Source of the DNA: Neolewinella antarctica
Lineage (GTDB): Bacteria > Bacteroidota > Bacteroidia > Chitinophagales > Saprospiraceae
Assembly: GCF_011927835.1 (NCBI RefSeq)
Contig: NZ_JAATJH010000005.1
Span: 186,001-250,000, forward strand
DNA: 64,000 nucleotides
Reading direction: 5' to 3'
Each line of letters begins with the position of its first letter. Within the stretch, counting starts at the first letter, position 1. The notes beneath the pieces are model-generated. The model did no database searches. It saw only the letters and a program-made list of their open reading frames with translations, and was not told the DNA's origin. Position numbers and translations under genes: made by a program. Shown in pieces: positions 44,861 through 54,900 of the stretch.

Positions 44861-45628
44861 ATGAAAAGCCCCTTTCCCGGGATGGACCCGTTTATTGAAA
44901 GCTACAAGTGGTCTACTTTCCACGTGAATGCGATCACGCAAATTCAGCGCCAGCTCATTGAGCAACTTCCAGAGCGGTATTTGATCGAAGTAGAAGAGGG
45001 CGTTAACGCAAACGACATTATCCTCGGTACGCACAACCGCTACCGTCCGGATGCTTCGATCATCGAACAGGACCGCCTTTCAGCGTCGACCACTATTTAC
45101 CCGTCTGCAAAATCCGTGACGCCACCCACCATATTTGTGGAAATGGACGACATAAAGCAGCGGACACTCACAATACGGGATAGTTATTCTCGCGAACTCG
45201 TCACGGCGATCGAAGTACTCTCTCCTTCAAACAAAAAGGGAGGAGGTCTGGACGACTACCGGTTCAAACGAGCGGAGTTCGTCCGAAATACGATCAATTT
45301 AGTTGAGTTGGACCTTCTTCGTGGAGGCGAGCCACCGTACCGAAAAAGCGACTGGCCTAAACGTCCTTATTGTATTCATACCGTACGCGCAATCGAGCGA
45401 ACAATAAGTGTTTGGTCGGTTGGTCTGGAAGAACGCCTCCCCCGCGTCAGCGTTCCCTTACTACCGGAGGATCGAGACCTGGTGCTCGACCTTCAAACCA
45501 TGTTTGATGAGATATACCGGTTCAGTAGTTATCCGCGGTCCATTACTTATGCGGTAGATCAGTTGAAACCGAATCCTACGGCAGCGGAGGTAGAAATTAT
45601 CGAAAAGATTATCGATGCCATAAAGTAG
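44861..45628 (+). CDS. DUF4058 family protein
   Basis: 255 residues from the ATG 44861. The N-terminus MKSPFPGMDPFIESYKWSTFHVNAI is the unmistakable DUF4058 signature (SPFPGMDP, then W and H). RELVTAIEVLSPSNKKGGGLDDYRFKRAEFV, with a Glu and Ser-Pro-x-Asn-Lys block, recalls nuclease-like or Uma2-like folds, but no activity has been shown to my knowledge. The family is mainly familiar from cyanobacteria and Planctomycetes. Here it is a lone plus-strand gene among minus-strand neighbours, and its codons (AATACGATC, AAATCTG stretches) look more AT-rich than those around it, so horizontal acquisition is plausible. Confidence 0.85.
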   Translation: MKSPFPGMDPFIESYKWSTFHVNAITQIQRQLIEQLPERYLIEVEEGVNANDIILGTHNRYRPDASIIEQDRLSASTTIYPSAKSVTPPTIFVEMDDIKQRTLTIRDSYSRELVTAIEVLSPSNKKGGGLDDYRFKRAEFVRNTINLVELDLLRGGEPPYRKSDWPKRPYCIHTVRAIERTISVWSVGLEERLPRVSVPLLPEDRDLVLDLQTMFDEIYRFSSYPRSITYAVDQLKPNPTAAEVEIIEKIIDAIK

Positions 45629-45770
45629 TCTCGCTTAAGTTAATGGCAGATGTACTATTGCTGTACCGAACTCTGCTCTACTTTATAGTCGTTACTAAAT
45701 TGGCCTCACGCTCAAGACCACACAGAATTAAACATCAGTTTAATTCAGTTTGGTAATACCGCCTACCGCC

Positions 45771-46418
45771 TCAATTAATCGCCCAAACCTTCCCCCCCGT
45801 CAACTCCTGCAAATCACCACAGGGAATATACTCCCCCGGCACGGGCAGGTACGCTAACAAGCCGGAATCCACCGCCACCTCGGGGGTGTTGAAGTAGCTA
45901 CCGATGATCATCGACTTCAGGTTGAAATAGGCACTACGCGCCGATGGCCCGTCGCTATCCACCACCGTTTCCCGCGGCACGTCTTCGCCCGACATGGTCG
46001 TCTCCACGGGTTCCTGCTTGTAGTGGAGGTCCTGATCCTGGAGGTAGATCAAGGCTTTGTCCGATTCCAGCTTAGCGAAGCCACCGGGGTTGTCGGCGTC
46101 CATTTCGTCCATGAGCGCCCGCAAGCCCTCGGTAAACTTCTGCTGATCCTCTTTGCCGTAGACTTCTCCGACCATCTTGTCGATCATCTGCGGGACGCCC
46201 ACCTCGACGGCCCCGGGGTATTCGTCCTTCGGCAACATTGCGTCGGCCACGTTGACGACGTAAGCGTACTGCGCCGCGTTGAGGAAACCGGGTTGGTACC
46301 CTTCCTCCAGCATCGCGTCGTCGCGCTTACAACCAGTTAGTAATACACTGGCCAAAGGCGCGCTGATGGCGGCTCCGGCGAAGTAGGTAGTATACTTTAG
46401 TATGTCTCTTCTGTTCAT
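45771..46418 (-). CDS. Gluconate 2-dehydrogenase subunit 3-like protein (GMC partner)
   Basis: 215 residues from the ATG 46418. It begins MNRRDILKYTTYFAGAAISAPLASVLLTGC, a twin-arginine signal combined with a lipobox-like LTGC. The body contains FLNAAQYAYVVNVADAMLPKDEYPGAVEVGVPQMIDKMVGEVY, the core of the gluconate 2-dehydrogenase subunit 3 family. Such subunits ride with GMC flavoproteins: the Tat signal on this subunit exports the folded complex. The GMC gene lies directly upstream on the same strand (203-bp gap). The substrate is probably a sugar or glucoside, by analogy with glucoside 3-dehydrogenases; that is inference. Confidence 0.87.
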   Translation of the reverse strand: MNRRDILKYTTYFAGAAISAPLASVLLTGCKRDDAMLEEGYQPGFLNAAQYAYVVNVADAMLPKDEYPGAVEVGVPQMIDKMVGEVYGKEDQQKFTEGLRALMDEMDADNPGGFAKLESDKALIYLQDQDLHYKQEPVETTMSGEDVPRETVVDSDGPSARSAYFNLKSMIIGSYFNTPEVAVDSGLLAYLPVPGEYIPCGDLQELTGGKVWAIN

Positions 46419-46621
46419 GTTTATTTTATTTTGCAGGGGATGGAGCGAGTAAGGAAGAAAGAGTAAGGACGTGGACTCGGTCGCTTCGCTTCCTCGGCTT
46501 GATTTGGTAGTTGCTCGCTACGCTCGGATGGGGTTTAAGTAATTGTGACCGGATTTGAAAAGCCATTACGTTCTTACCGGAGCCGTCCTTCCTCTTTATT
46601 CTCACCTCTATACTCTACTAC

Positions 46622-48349
46622 TCAAATATTCATCTTCTTCAACTCCCCCACCGCGTGCTCCGCCGCCCGCGCCGTAAAGGCCATGTAAGTTAGGGAAGGG
46701 TTAACGCACGCCGCCGAGGTCATGAAGGCACCGTCCGTCATGTAGACGTTGGGAGCCGTCCAGAGCCGGTTGTGTTTGTCGACGACGGAGTTGCGCTTGG
46801 AGGAGCCCATCCGCGCCATGCCCATCTCGTGGATGCCGAGGCCGGGGAAGGAGTGGGCGTCATAAGTGCTGACGTTTTTAAAGCCGGCCGCTTCGAGCAT
46901 TTCCGCCGCGTCGTTTTTCATCCGTTCCACCATCGCGTATTCGTTCTCCTTCCAGCTGGCGTCGAAGCTCAGGGTCGGCAGGCCATCCTTGTCGAGTGCG
47001 TCGCGGTTGATCGTCATCCGGTTGTCGGTGTAGGGGAGGGTTTCGGCGAAGGCCGTCATGCCGACGTGCCAGGGGCCGGGCTGCACGAGGGCTTGTTTTA
47101 GGCCCGGGCCGATTTTGGTGTCCATCTCGCGGACGGCGCGCATCCAGTTGCTCCGGTCGCCACCGCCCTGGTAACCCCAGCCGCGGACGAAGTCTTTCGA
47201 CTGGCTCTTCCGGTCGCCCAGGTTCTGGTAGCGGGGGATGTAAAAGCCGTTTGGCTTACGGCCCTTATAGTACTTATCGCCGTACTCATCGAGCGTGCCG
47301 TTGGCACCGACGCGGAAGTGGTGGTCCATAATGTTACCACCCAACTCGCCGGAGGCGTCCATCGTCATTTCTTCCTCGTGCTCGGTGTTCATCACGATGT
47401 AGGCGGAAGGGATCGCGGAAGCACAGAGGAACACCACCTTGGCGTAGAATTCTAGTTCTTCCCCCGTTTCCGTATCCCGGGCGCGGACGCCTTTGGCCTT
47501 CCCAGCGTCCTTGTCCATGATGAGGCTGTAGACGGAAGAATTGGGCCGTAGGGTCAGGTTGCCCGTCGCCTCCGCCACGGGAATGGTCGAACTGACGGAG
47601 CTGAAGTAGCCACCGTAAGGACAACCCCGGATGCAGCGGTTGCGGTACTGGCAAGCGCCACGGGTGCCTTTGTGGACGTCTGGATTATAACTCGTCAGGT
47701 GGGCGACGCGGCCGGGCGTGACGTTCCAACCTAGGTTCTTCTCGACGCCTTTCTTGAAGTGGTCCTCGGCGCAATTCAGCGGCATGGCGGGCAAAAACTT
47801 ACCGTCGGGCAACTGAGAAAGGCCGCGCAGCTCACCGGAGATGCCGGCGAAGGTTTCTACGTAGTCGTACCAGGGCGCGATGTCGTCGTAGCCGACGGGC
47901 CAGGGCGTGCCGTGGCCGTCGCGGGCGTTGGCCTCGAAGTCCATCTGGCTCCAGCGGTAGGAGTGACGGCCCCACATCAGGGAGCGGCCGCCGACGTGGT
48001 AGCCGCGCATCCAGTCAAAGCGGGCCTTCTCGTCGTCGTAGGGGTGCTCGTCGTCCTTGACGAACCACTTTTTGTGGGCCTGCCGCACGGTGTAGCCCGT
48101 CCGGTTCTGCTTGAAGTAGTGCTTATCGATTTCTTCCTGGGGTACTTTATTGTGGTGGGGCAGGTCCCAGTCGTCGAGGTTAGCGGTTTCGTAATCGACG
48201 CCGTGCTTGACCATCCGGCCTTTTTCGAGGACGAGCGTTTTGAGGCCCTTCTCGGTCAGTTCCTTAGCGGCCCAGCCGCCGGAAATGCCCGTGCCGACGA
48301 CGATGGCGTCGTAAGTCACCTGGTCCGCTCCCTGAGAGTTAAATTTCAT
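46622..48349 (-). CDS. GMC-family FAD oxidoreductase
   Basis: 575 residues from the ATG 48349-48347 (MKFNSQGADQVTYDAIVVGTGISGGWAAKELTEKG); 62 codons of open frame further upstream look non-coding. FAD-binding GTGISGGWAAKEL at the N-terminus, HVGGRSLMWGRHSYRW, a Cys-rich CQYRNRCIRGCPYGGYFSS segment, and the C-terminal HEMGMARMGSSKRNSVVD, PSLTYMAFTARAAEHAV, which supplies the catalytic His-containing GMC_oxred_C region. It lacks its own export signal and is expected to be co-exported with the Tat-signal subunit encoded next. It oxidises sugars or alcohols in the periplasm and would hand electrons to a cytochrome not encoded here. Confidence 0.88.
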   Translation of the reverse strand: MKFNSQGADQVTYDAIVVGTGISGGWAAKELTEKGLKTLVLEKGRMVKHGVDYETANLDDWDLPHHNKVPQEEIDKHYFKQNRTGYTVRQAHKKWFVKDDEHPYDDEKARFDWMRGYHVGGRSLMWGRHSYRWSQMDFEANARDGHGTPWPVGYDDIAPWYDYVETFAGISGELRGLSQLPDGKFLPAMPLNCAEDHFKKGVEKNLGWNVTPGRVAHLTSYNPDVHKGTRGACQYRNRCIRGCPYGGYFSSVSSTIPVAEATGNLTLRPNSSVYSLIMDKDAGKAKGVRARDTETGEELEFYAKVVFLCASAIPSAYIVMNTEHEEEMTMDASGELGGNIMDHHFRVGANGTLDEYGDKYYKGRKPNGFYIPRYQNLGDRKSQSKDFVRGWGYQGGGDRSNWMRAVREMDTKIGPGLKQALVQPGPWHVGMTAFAETLPYTDNRMTINRDALDKDGLPTLSFDASWKENEYAMVERMKNDAAEMLEAAGFKNVSTYDAHSFPGLGIHEMGMARMGSSKRNSVVDKHNRLWTAPNVYMTDGAFMTSAACVNPSLTYMAFTARAAEHAVGELKKMNI

Positions 48350-48442
48350 GTTGATAATCGATTTGATTCGCTTGGTGGCGTTTAGTTGGTCCGCCCGGCG
48401 GCACCGGATCGGACCGACGGGGAGGCCACGAGATTTAGGACG

Positions 48443-48460
48443 ACAATTTACATAAATTGT
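48443..48460. promoter_or_regulatory. 18-bp AT-rich palindrome between divergent genes, possible operator
   Basis: ACAATTTACATAAATTGT: 8-bp arms around a two-base centre, in the 365-bp gap between the GMC gene (minus) and the first CotH gene (plus). Position and symmetry suit a dimeric regulator site near the GMC promoter. There is no regulator gene nearby. The gap also holds a half copy of the TAGCTA palindrome (48539-48554) and TATCTTTA (48693-48700), a near -7 match before the CotH gene. Confidence 0.4.
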
Positions 48461-48714
48461 TGTCGTGAGTAGCAACGCTCGGGAAAAGCGCGCGCGTTTT
48501 CGCCAATTCAAGCTTGTTATGTCACTTCCCGGCACCCGCCCCGCTAGCTACCGAAATGCCCAAAGGATTAACCGCTGAGTTAGAACATCCGTACGTACGC
48601 CACTGGGTTTCGGCCCACGCTTTATCTTTTAAAATGCGCGGCCGCCGGAGCCAGCAAGAAGCGTAAGAGCAGGGGGAACTACCCGAATTCCCTATCTTTA
48701 TTTAGCCTTACCGC

Positions 48715-51700
48715 ATGATTAACCCCATACCCTTGAAACCGCTTTATACTTTGTACACGAAGATTTTCCCACTACTCGTCTGTCTACTCACCCTGCCACT
48801 GACCGCCCAGGTCCGCCTGAACGAGGCCGTCAATTCTAACAGTCAGGTTAAGGACGAAGACGGCGATACGCCCGACTGGTTCGAAATTTATAACGCTGGC
48901 CCCGCCCTCGATCTCACCGGTTGGACGGTGAGTGACGATGAGGAGGAGCCGGATAAGTGGACAATTCCCAGCCTGACGATCCCCGCGGGTGGGTACCAAG
49001 TCATCTGGGCTTCCGGAAAAGACCGCGCCGTTGACTTCAGCTTCCGGAACTTGGTAAAACTAGGCGATGCCTGCCGCTACCTCGTCCCGAGCGGCCCGGT
49101 GCCGGAGGACTGGAACGCCCGCACTTTTGATGATGAGACTTGGACCGCGGGAACAACGCCCATCGGCTACGGGGACGGCCCCTACGGGTCGGAAGTCCCC
49201 GGCGGCACGAACGCCGCATTTCTCCGCTACGATTTTACCGTGGACGACTTGGCGGGGGTCGAAGAATTACTCCTGGACGTAGATTATGACGATGGCTTCG
49301 TCGCCTACCTCAACGGCCAGGAGATCGCGCGGGCAAACATGAATGGAAAGCGGCCCGACCGGGGCGCCACGGCCACCACCAGCTCCGAAGGCCGCATCGC
49401 ACGGGGAGAGCGTACCGAAAGGTTTGTCTACGCGGATGTGCCGCGCGCGTTACGGCGGGGTAACAACGTGCTCGCTATTCAAGTCCATAACGTGTCCTAC
49501 ACATCTTCCGACCTGACCCTATCTGCTTTCCTGAGCGCCCGGTACGCCGGACAATCTACCGAAGGTGAGGCACCGCCGGAAGTCCTCTCTTTCGGGGCGT
49601 ACGGTCCCCACGCTAACTTCAAAATTAGCTCCCGCGGGGAAACGCTGTATCTGTTCCGTAACAACGGCACCCTGGTGGACCAACTCAAGGTCGAAGGTAT
49701 CCCCGCAAACGTGTCCGTGGGTATCCCACCCGGCGGCGGTGGCGCCCGCGCCTACGAACGAACAACACCGGGTGGCCCTAACACTACGACCGGTTACGTC
49801 GGCCGGGTAAATTCGGCGGTTACGTTCAACCCGCCGAGTGGCGTCTACGGCCAGACCACGCTTACGCTGAGCGGCGCGCCCGCGCGGGGCACCATACATT
49901 ATTCATTAGACGCAACGGTGCCTACCGCCGCTTCGCCGGTTTACGACGGCCCAATCCGGATTGATAATAACACCGTAGTGCGCGCACGTATTTTCGAGGG
50001 GCAGAAGTTACCTTCCGCCGTTCGGACTGAATCTTACCTGATCGATCGTAGTCACGATATCGACGTCGTCTCTCTCGTTACCGACCCGGATGCGTTCTTC
50101 GACGAAAACCACGGCCTTTACGCGTGGGGTAACGGGGCCGATGATAACCCGCCTTATTACGGTGCCAATTATTGGCGGGACGAAGAAGTCCCCGGTCAGT
50201 TCAGCTTCTTCCCTACGGACGGGGGCGAAGGGATTACGCAGGACATCGGCATCAAAATCTTTGGCGGTTGGAGCAGGATCAACGCACAACGGTCCCTCTC
50301 AATTTTTGCGCGTGATCGCTACGGCGGCGATGACCTCGACTATCCGTTTTTCGAAAACCGTCCCTACGAAGCGTTTACCAGTTTGGTCCTGCGCAACTCC
50401 GGGGGCGACTGGATGCGGACGATGATCAGGGACGCTTCAATGACGGAGATCATGGACGGCTCCGGATTAGACGTACAGGCCCACCGCCCGGTAGCAACTT
50501 ACATCAACGGAGATTACTGGGGCCTGTATAACCTACGGGAGAAAGTTAACGAAGACTTTCTGGCTTCCCGGCACGGTGTCAATCCGGATTCCGTAGACAT
50601 TCTGGAGCGTTTCGGTACCGTCATCGAAGGGAATAATGAGGATTATTTGGCGATGATGGCATTCGTGCGGGGTAATGATCTGGCGAACGATGCTAACTAC
50701 CAGCGCGTGGCGGGCGAGATGGACATCGATAATTACATCAAGTATCAAGCAGCTCAGATTTTTTACGGCAATACGGACTGGCCGGCCGGCAACATCAAGT
50801 ACTGGAAAGCACAGCGGCCGGGGGCAAAGTGGCGGTGGATTCTTTTCGATACTGATTTTGGAATGGACATTTACGACAATAACCCGCCCAGTACCGACGG
50901 CATTGCGTTTGCGTTCGCCGCGGACGGCCCGGAGTACCCTAATTCGCCGGCGTCCACGGAGCTCGTACGTGGGCTGCTGGCTAATCGCGAATTTCAAAAT
51001 CGCTTCATCAACCAGTTTGCCGACGAGTTAAACAGTCGTTTTCTTTACGACAGCATCGATTGCATCGTCACCAAAAATGAGAAGAGAATTGAACGGGAAA
51101 TGCCACTGTCGTACCGCCGCTGGCAGTACCCGGAGCGACTCGGCGAGTACGTCGACCGAATGCGGTTTTATTACCGGGAGCGCCCCGCGTTCATTAAGCA
51201 GCACATCATGGACTACTTCAACCTGGGGGCCGTTCACCAAACGACCGTTCTGTTGGATGACCCCACGGAGGGTTACGTTCAATTGAATAGCCTGACGATC
51301 AGGGCGGAAAACTGGGCGGGTGACTACTTTGAAGAAATCCCCATCCGCCTCGAAGCCATCCCAAACGAAGGCTACGAATTTAGCCACTGGACGCTGGGCT
51401 CCGAAGCGATGACCGCTGAAATCATCGTCGACGTGCGGCAGCCGGCTACTTTTCGGCCGGTTTTTCGCAGGGAAACTACCGCCGTCGGGCCGGGGGGCGG
51501 CATGGACGACTTGCAAACGATCAAGGATCTCGTCTGTTTTCCTAACCCCGCCTCCCGGGTGGCCCACCTGGCTTTTACCGCTAAATGTGGCACCCGCGCC
51601 AGCGCCCGCTTATACGACGTGCGTGGATTACTGGTGAGGACTTTTGTGGACGGCTACATTCCCGCTGGCCCACAAAAGTTCAGCGCCGATGTTTCTCAAC

Positions 51701-51777
51701 TTCCAGCTGGCGTTTATCAACTCCGAGTCATGGAGAACGGGGTGAAAAGCGGGACGATTGCCTGGGTTATTCATTGA
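48715..51777 (+). CDS. Secreted CotH-kinase-family protein 1 with lamin-tail and T9SS domains
   Basis: 1020 residues from the ATG 48715. Signal peptide ends at about residue 32 (LPLTAQ). Order: first half of a lamin-tail domain (VRLNEAVNSNSQVKDEDGDTPDWFEIYNAG, GWTVSDD, VIWASGKD; about 33-103); an inserted ~190-residue jelly-roll-like module (FDDETWTAGTTPIGYGDG, LLLDVDYDDGFVAYLNGQEIAR, VLAIQVHN); the second lamin-tail half (HANFKISSRGETLYL); a chitobiase-C-like segment (GTIHYSLDATVPT, VVRARIFEG). Then the CotH domain (about 440-760; VLRNSGGDWMRTMIRDA, WGLYNLREKVNEDFL, WRWILFDTDFG), a small repeat domain (EGYEFSHWTLGSEAMTA) and a T9SS type A tail. CotH folds are atypical protein kinases; the target here is unknown. 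Confidence 0.88.
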   Translation: MINPIPLKPLYTLYTKIFPLLVCLLTLPLTAQVRLNEAVNSNSQVKDEDGDTPDWFEIYNAGPALDLTGWTVSDDEEEPDKWTIPSLTIPAGGYQVIWASGKDRAVDFSFRNLVKLGDACRYLVPSGPVPEDWNARTFDDETWTAGTTPIGYGDGPYGSEVPGGTNAAFLRYDFTVDDLAGVEELLLDVDYDDGFVAYLNGQEIARANMNGKRPDRGATATTSSEGRIARGERTERFVYADVPRALRRGNNVLAIQVHNVSYTSSDLTLSAFLSARYAGQSTEGEAPPEVLSFGAYGPHANFKISSRGETLYLFRNNGTLVDQLKVEGIPANVSVGIPPGGGGARAYERTTPGGPNTTTGYVGRVNSAVTFNPPSGVYGQTTLTLSGAPARGTIHYSLDATVPTAASPVYDGPIRIDNNTVVRARIFEGQKLPSAVRTESYLIDRSHDIDVVSLVTDPDAFFDENHGLYAWGNGADDNPPYYGANYWRDEEVPGQFSFFPTDGGEGITQDIGIKIFGGWSRINAQRSLSIFARDRYGGDDLDYPFFENRPYEAFTSLVLRNSGGDWMRTMIRDASMTEIMDGSGLDVQAHRPVATYINGDYWGLYNLREKVNEDFLASRHGVNPDSVDILERFGTVIEGNNEDYLAMMAFVRGNDLANDANYQRVAGEMDIDNYIKYQAAQIFYGNTDWPAGNIKYWKAQRPGAKWRWILFDTDFGMDIYDNNPPSTDGIAFAFAADGPEYPNSPASTELVRGLLANREFQNRFINQFADELNSRFLYDSIDCIVTKNEKRIEREMPLSYRRWQYPERLGEYVDRMRFYYRERPAFIKQHIMDYFNLGAVHQTTVLLDDPTEGYVQLNSLTIRAENWAGDYFEEIPIRLEAIPNEGYEFSHWTLGSEAMTAEIIVDVRQPATFRPVFRRETTAVGPGGGMDDLQTIKDLVCFPNPASRVAHLAFTAKCGTRASARLYDVRGLLVRTFVDGYIPAGPQKFSADVSQLPAGVYQLRVMENGVKSGTIAWVIH

Positions 51778-51844
51778 GGAAAAACACGGAACTATATCCG
51801 GTGCTAGCGGGGCACAAACAAAGCAGGTAACAAATTAAGCCACG

Positions 51845-51861
51845 GCGCGGTCGCGGGTGCC
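51845..51861 (-). repeat. Copy of dispersed GC-rich 17-mer between CotH genes 1 and 2
   Basis: GCGCGGTCGCGGGTGCC; one change from the family at the last base. Confidence 0.5.
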
Positions 51862-51932
51862 GGGTTAGTGACGTCGGGAAGCAAAGAAGGGCGATCGGTA
51901 ATAACTATCTTTACTTCGGCACCACCGAGTAA

Positions 51933-54900
51933 ATATCCCGTACCCCTTCAACCCTTTCTCCGATCGTACCTACCAAGACCTGCTTCCTACTTCTCTGTCT
52001 AATTACTGCCTCCCTGACCGCCCAGGTCCGCCTGAACGAGGCCGTCAACTCCAACGGCCAACTTCAGGACGAAGACGGTGATACGCCCGATTGGTTCGAG
52101 CTCCACAACACCGGCGAACGACAAAACCTAGCGGGCTGGACGCTTTCCGACGACAGTGAGGAGCCCAAGAAATGGACGATCGGTAGCCTAGATCTCCCAA
52201 CCGACGGCTACCAACTCATTTGGGCGTCGGGCAAGGATCGGAACGATGTTGCCGTCACCCGCACCCTCGTCGGCCCCGGCACGCCCGGATTTTATCTGGT
52301 CCCTAATCGCCCCGTCGCCACGGATTGGAACACGGTAGGTTTCGACGATGGTACCTGGACCGCGGGGACCACCAGTCTCGGCTTCGGCGACCCACCCTAC
52401 GCCACCGTGGTGCCTACCGGGACGCGGTCCGTCTTCCTCCGCCAAACGTTTGACCTGACGGACCCAGCCACCGTACGGGAACTGCTCCTGGACGTGGACT
52501 ACGACGACGGCTTCGTCGCCTACGTAAACGGCCGGGAAATCGCCCGCGCGAACCTCCGGGAAAGCCGCCCGGGTTACGACGCTACCGCGAGTAGTTCCAG
52601 CGAAGGACGGTTAGTCGATGGCGGCCAACCCGTCCGTTATGCCTACCGGGAGCTCAGTGAGTTGCTGCGTACGGGCGAAAACGTGCTGGCCATCCAGGTG
52701 CACAATCTATCTTCCCCGGCTACCGATCTGACCATCGCGGCGTTTCTCTCCGCCCGTTTTGCCGGCCCGGTCACGGACGGGACCGCGCCACCCGATCTGC
52801 TTGGCCTAGCCAGCGCTGGCCCCCACACGAACTTCAAACTTAACTCGGAGGGTGAAACCCTTTACCTTCACGACGATCGGGGAATTTTCGTAGATAGTTT
52901 GACGGTGGCGGGTATTCCGTCCGACGTTGCGGTCGGTATTCCCCCTTCCGGAGGGGAACCACTTCTGTACGAGGTGACGACCCCCGGTGCCCGAAATCCG
53001 GAAACGGGCTTCTCCGGTGCAGTGGGCGGCGACGTACTTTTTAGCCAGGCGGGTGGGCTGAGTACCGCCTTTGCACTCACCCTAAGCGGGGCGGGTGAAG
53101 GGGAGGAGATTCGCTACACCACCAACGCCACCTTACCGGTGGCTACTTCCGAACGCTACGACGAGCCGATTCAAATTACGCGCAATACCGTGATCCGGGC
53201 ACGCATTTTCGGGCCGGGCAAGTTGCCTTCCGCCGTGCAAACGCAGACCTATTTGGTCGGTGTTGACCACGACATCGACGTCGTTACCCTCGTGACGGAG
53301 CCGGATAATTTTTTTGACGGCAAAACTGGCATCTACGTGCTCGGGGATGATTACGACGGCAAGTTCCCGTATTTTGATTCCAATATCTGGCAGGATAAAG
53401 AAGTACCGCTACACTTCAGTTTCATTCCCAAAGATGGTGGCGAAGTATTCTACCAGGACCTGGGCACCAAAGTATTTGGCGGTTACAGCCGCGCACGGTC
53501 CCAACGTTCCCTCTCGCTGTTCGCGCGCAGTCGCTACGGCGACGGGGATATGGACTACGCCTTTTTTCCCAACCGAAGCTACGACGAATACGAGAGCCTC
53601 GTCCTCCGCAATGGCGGCAACGACTGGCTCCGCTCGATGATCCGGGACGTCACCATGACCGGCCTGATGGACGGCTCCGGATTGGACGTGCAGGCCTTCC
53701 GGCCGGTCGCTACTTACCTGAACGGTAGGTACTGGGGTTTCTACAACCTGCGGGAAAAAGTCAACGAAGACTTCCTGGCCGCCCGCCACGGTGTGGACCC
53801 GGACGAAGTAGATATCTTGGAGTGGGACGGCGCCGTCGTGGAGGGGAGTAACCTGGACTACCTTGAATTAATCGACTTCGCATCCACTAATGACCTCAGC
53901 GAGGAAGCCAACTACCGGCGAGTGACCGATGAGATCGACGTGGATAACTACCTGTTGTACCAGGTCGCCCAGATTTACTACGCTAACCGCGACTGGCCAG
54001 GCAACAACGTCAAGTACTGGCGCGCGCAAACGCCCGGGGCCAAATGGCGGTGGATTCTCTTCGATACGGATTTCGGGGCGGCGCTGTTGAACAATACGGA
54101 GGCTAACAGCAACATGATCACCTTTACCCTGGCTACCTCCGGGACCGGCCGCGCTAACCCGCTCTGGTCTACGGTGTTGTTCAGAAACTTGATGGCCAAC
54201 CGGACGTTTCGCGACCGCTTCATCAACCAAATGGCCGACGAAACGAACAGCCGCTTCCGCTACGCAAACGTCAATGAGTTGATCACCAATAACAAAGATT
54301 ACATTAGTAAAGAAATACCGAAAGCCCTGCGCCGGTGGAACCAACGGAATAATTTTGCGCGCAGCACGAACGATATAAGGACGTTCTTCCGGGAGCGGCC
54401 GGGCAACGTGCAGCGACACGTCCGCGACTACTTCAACTTACGCGCTAACCACGCGGTGCGGGTGGTGATCGATGACACCGCGGAAGGTTACGTTGTGCTG
54501 AACAGTCTTACGCTGGAAGGGGCGGAATGGACGGGAGACTACTACGAAGGCGTCCCCATCAAGTTGACGGCCGTCGCACGGGCGGGCTACTCGTTCAGCC
54601 ACTGGGAATTGGGCTCGGACGCCACGACGGCTACCATAACGGTGGACCTAAATTCATCCACTTCCTTCAGACCCATTTTCCGCTCCACGGCAACGTCGGT
54701 GGAGGCTACCCGGGGCTTGGCTAGCTTAGTTAATGTGACCGATTTTAGCTACTCACCCAACCCGGCTTCTGCGGTCGCACGCCTGGCTTTTACGACCCTA
54801 CGCGGCACCCGCGTCCGCGCCCAACTCTTTGACGTACGCGGCGTATTGGTCACTACTTTCGTTGACCAAGAACTAGCGGCGGGTTCGCAAACGTTCAGTG

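Noticed and set aside
44914-44931. TTTCCACGTGAATG, resembling a parS half-site
   Set aside because: Only one arm fits, it is inside the DUF4058 gene, and it is single-copy there.
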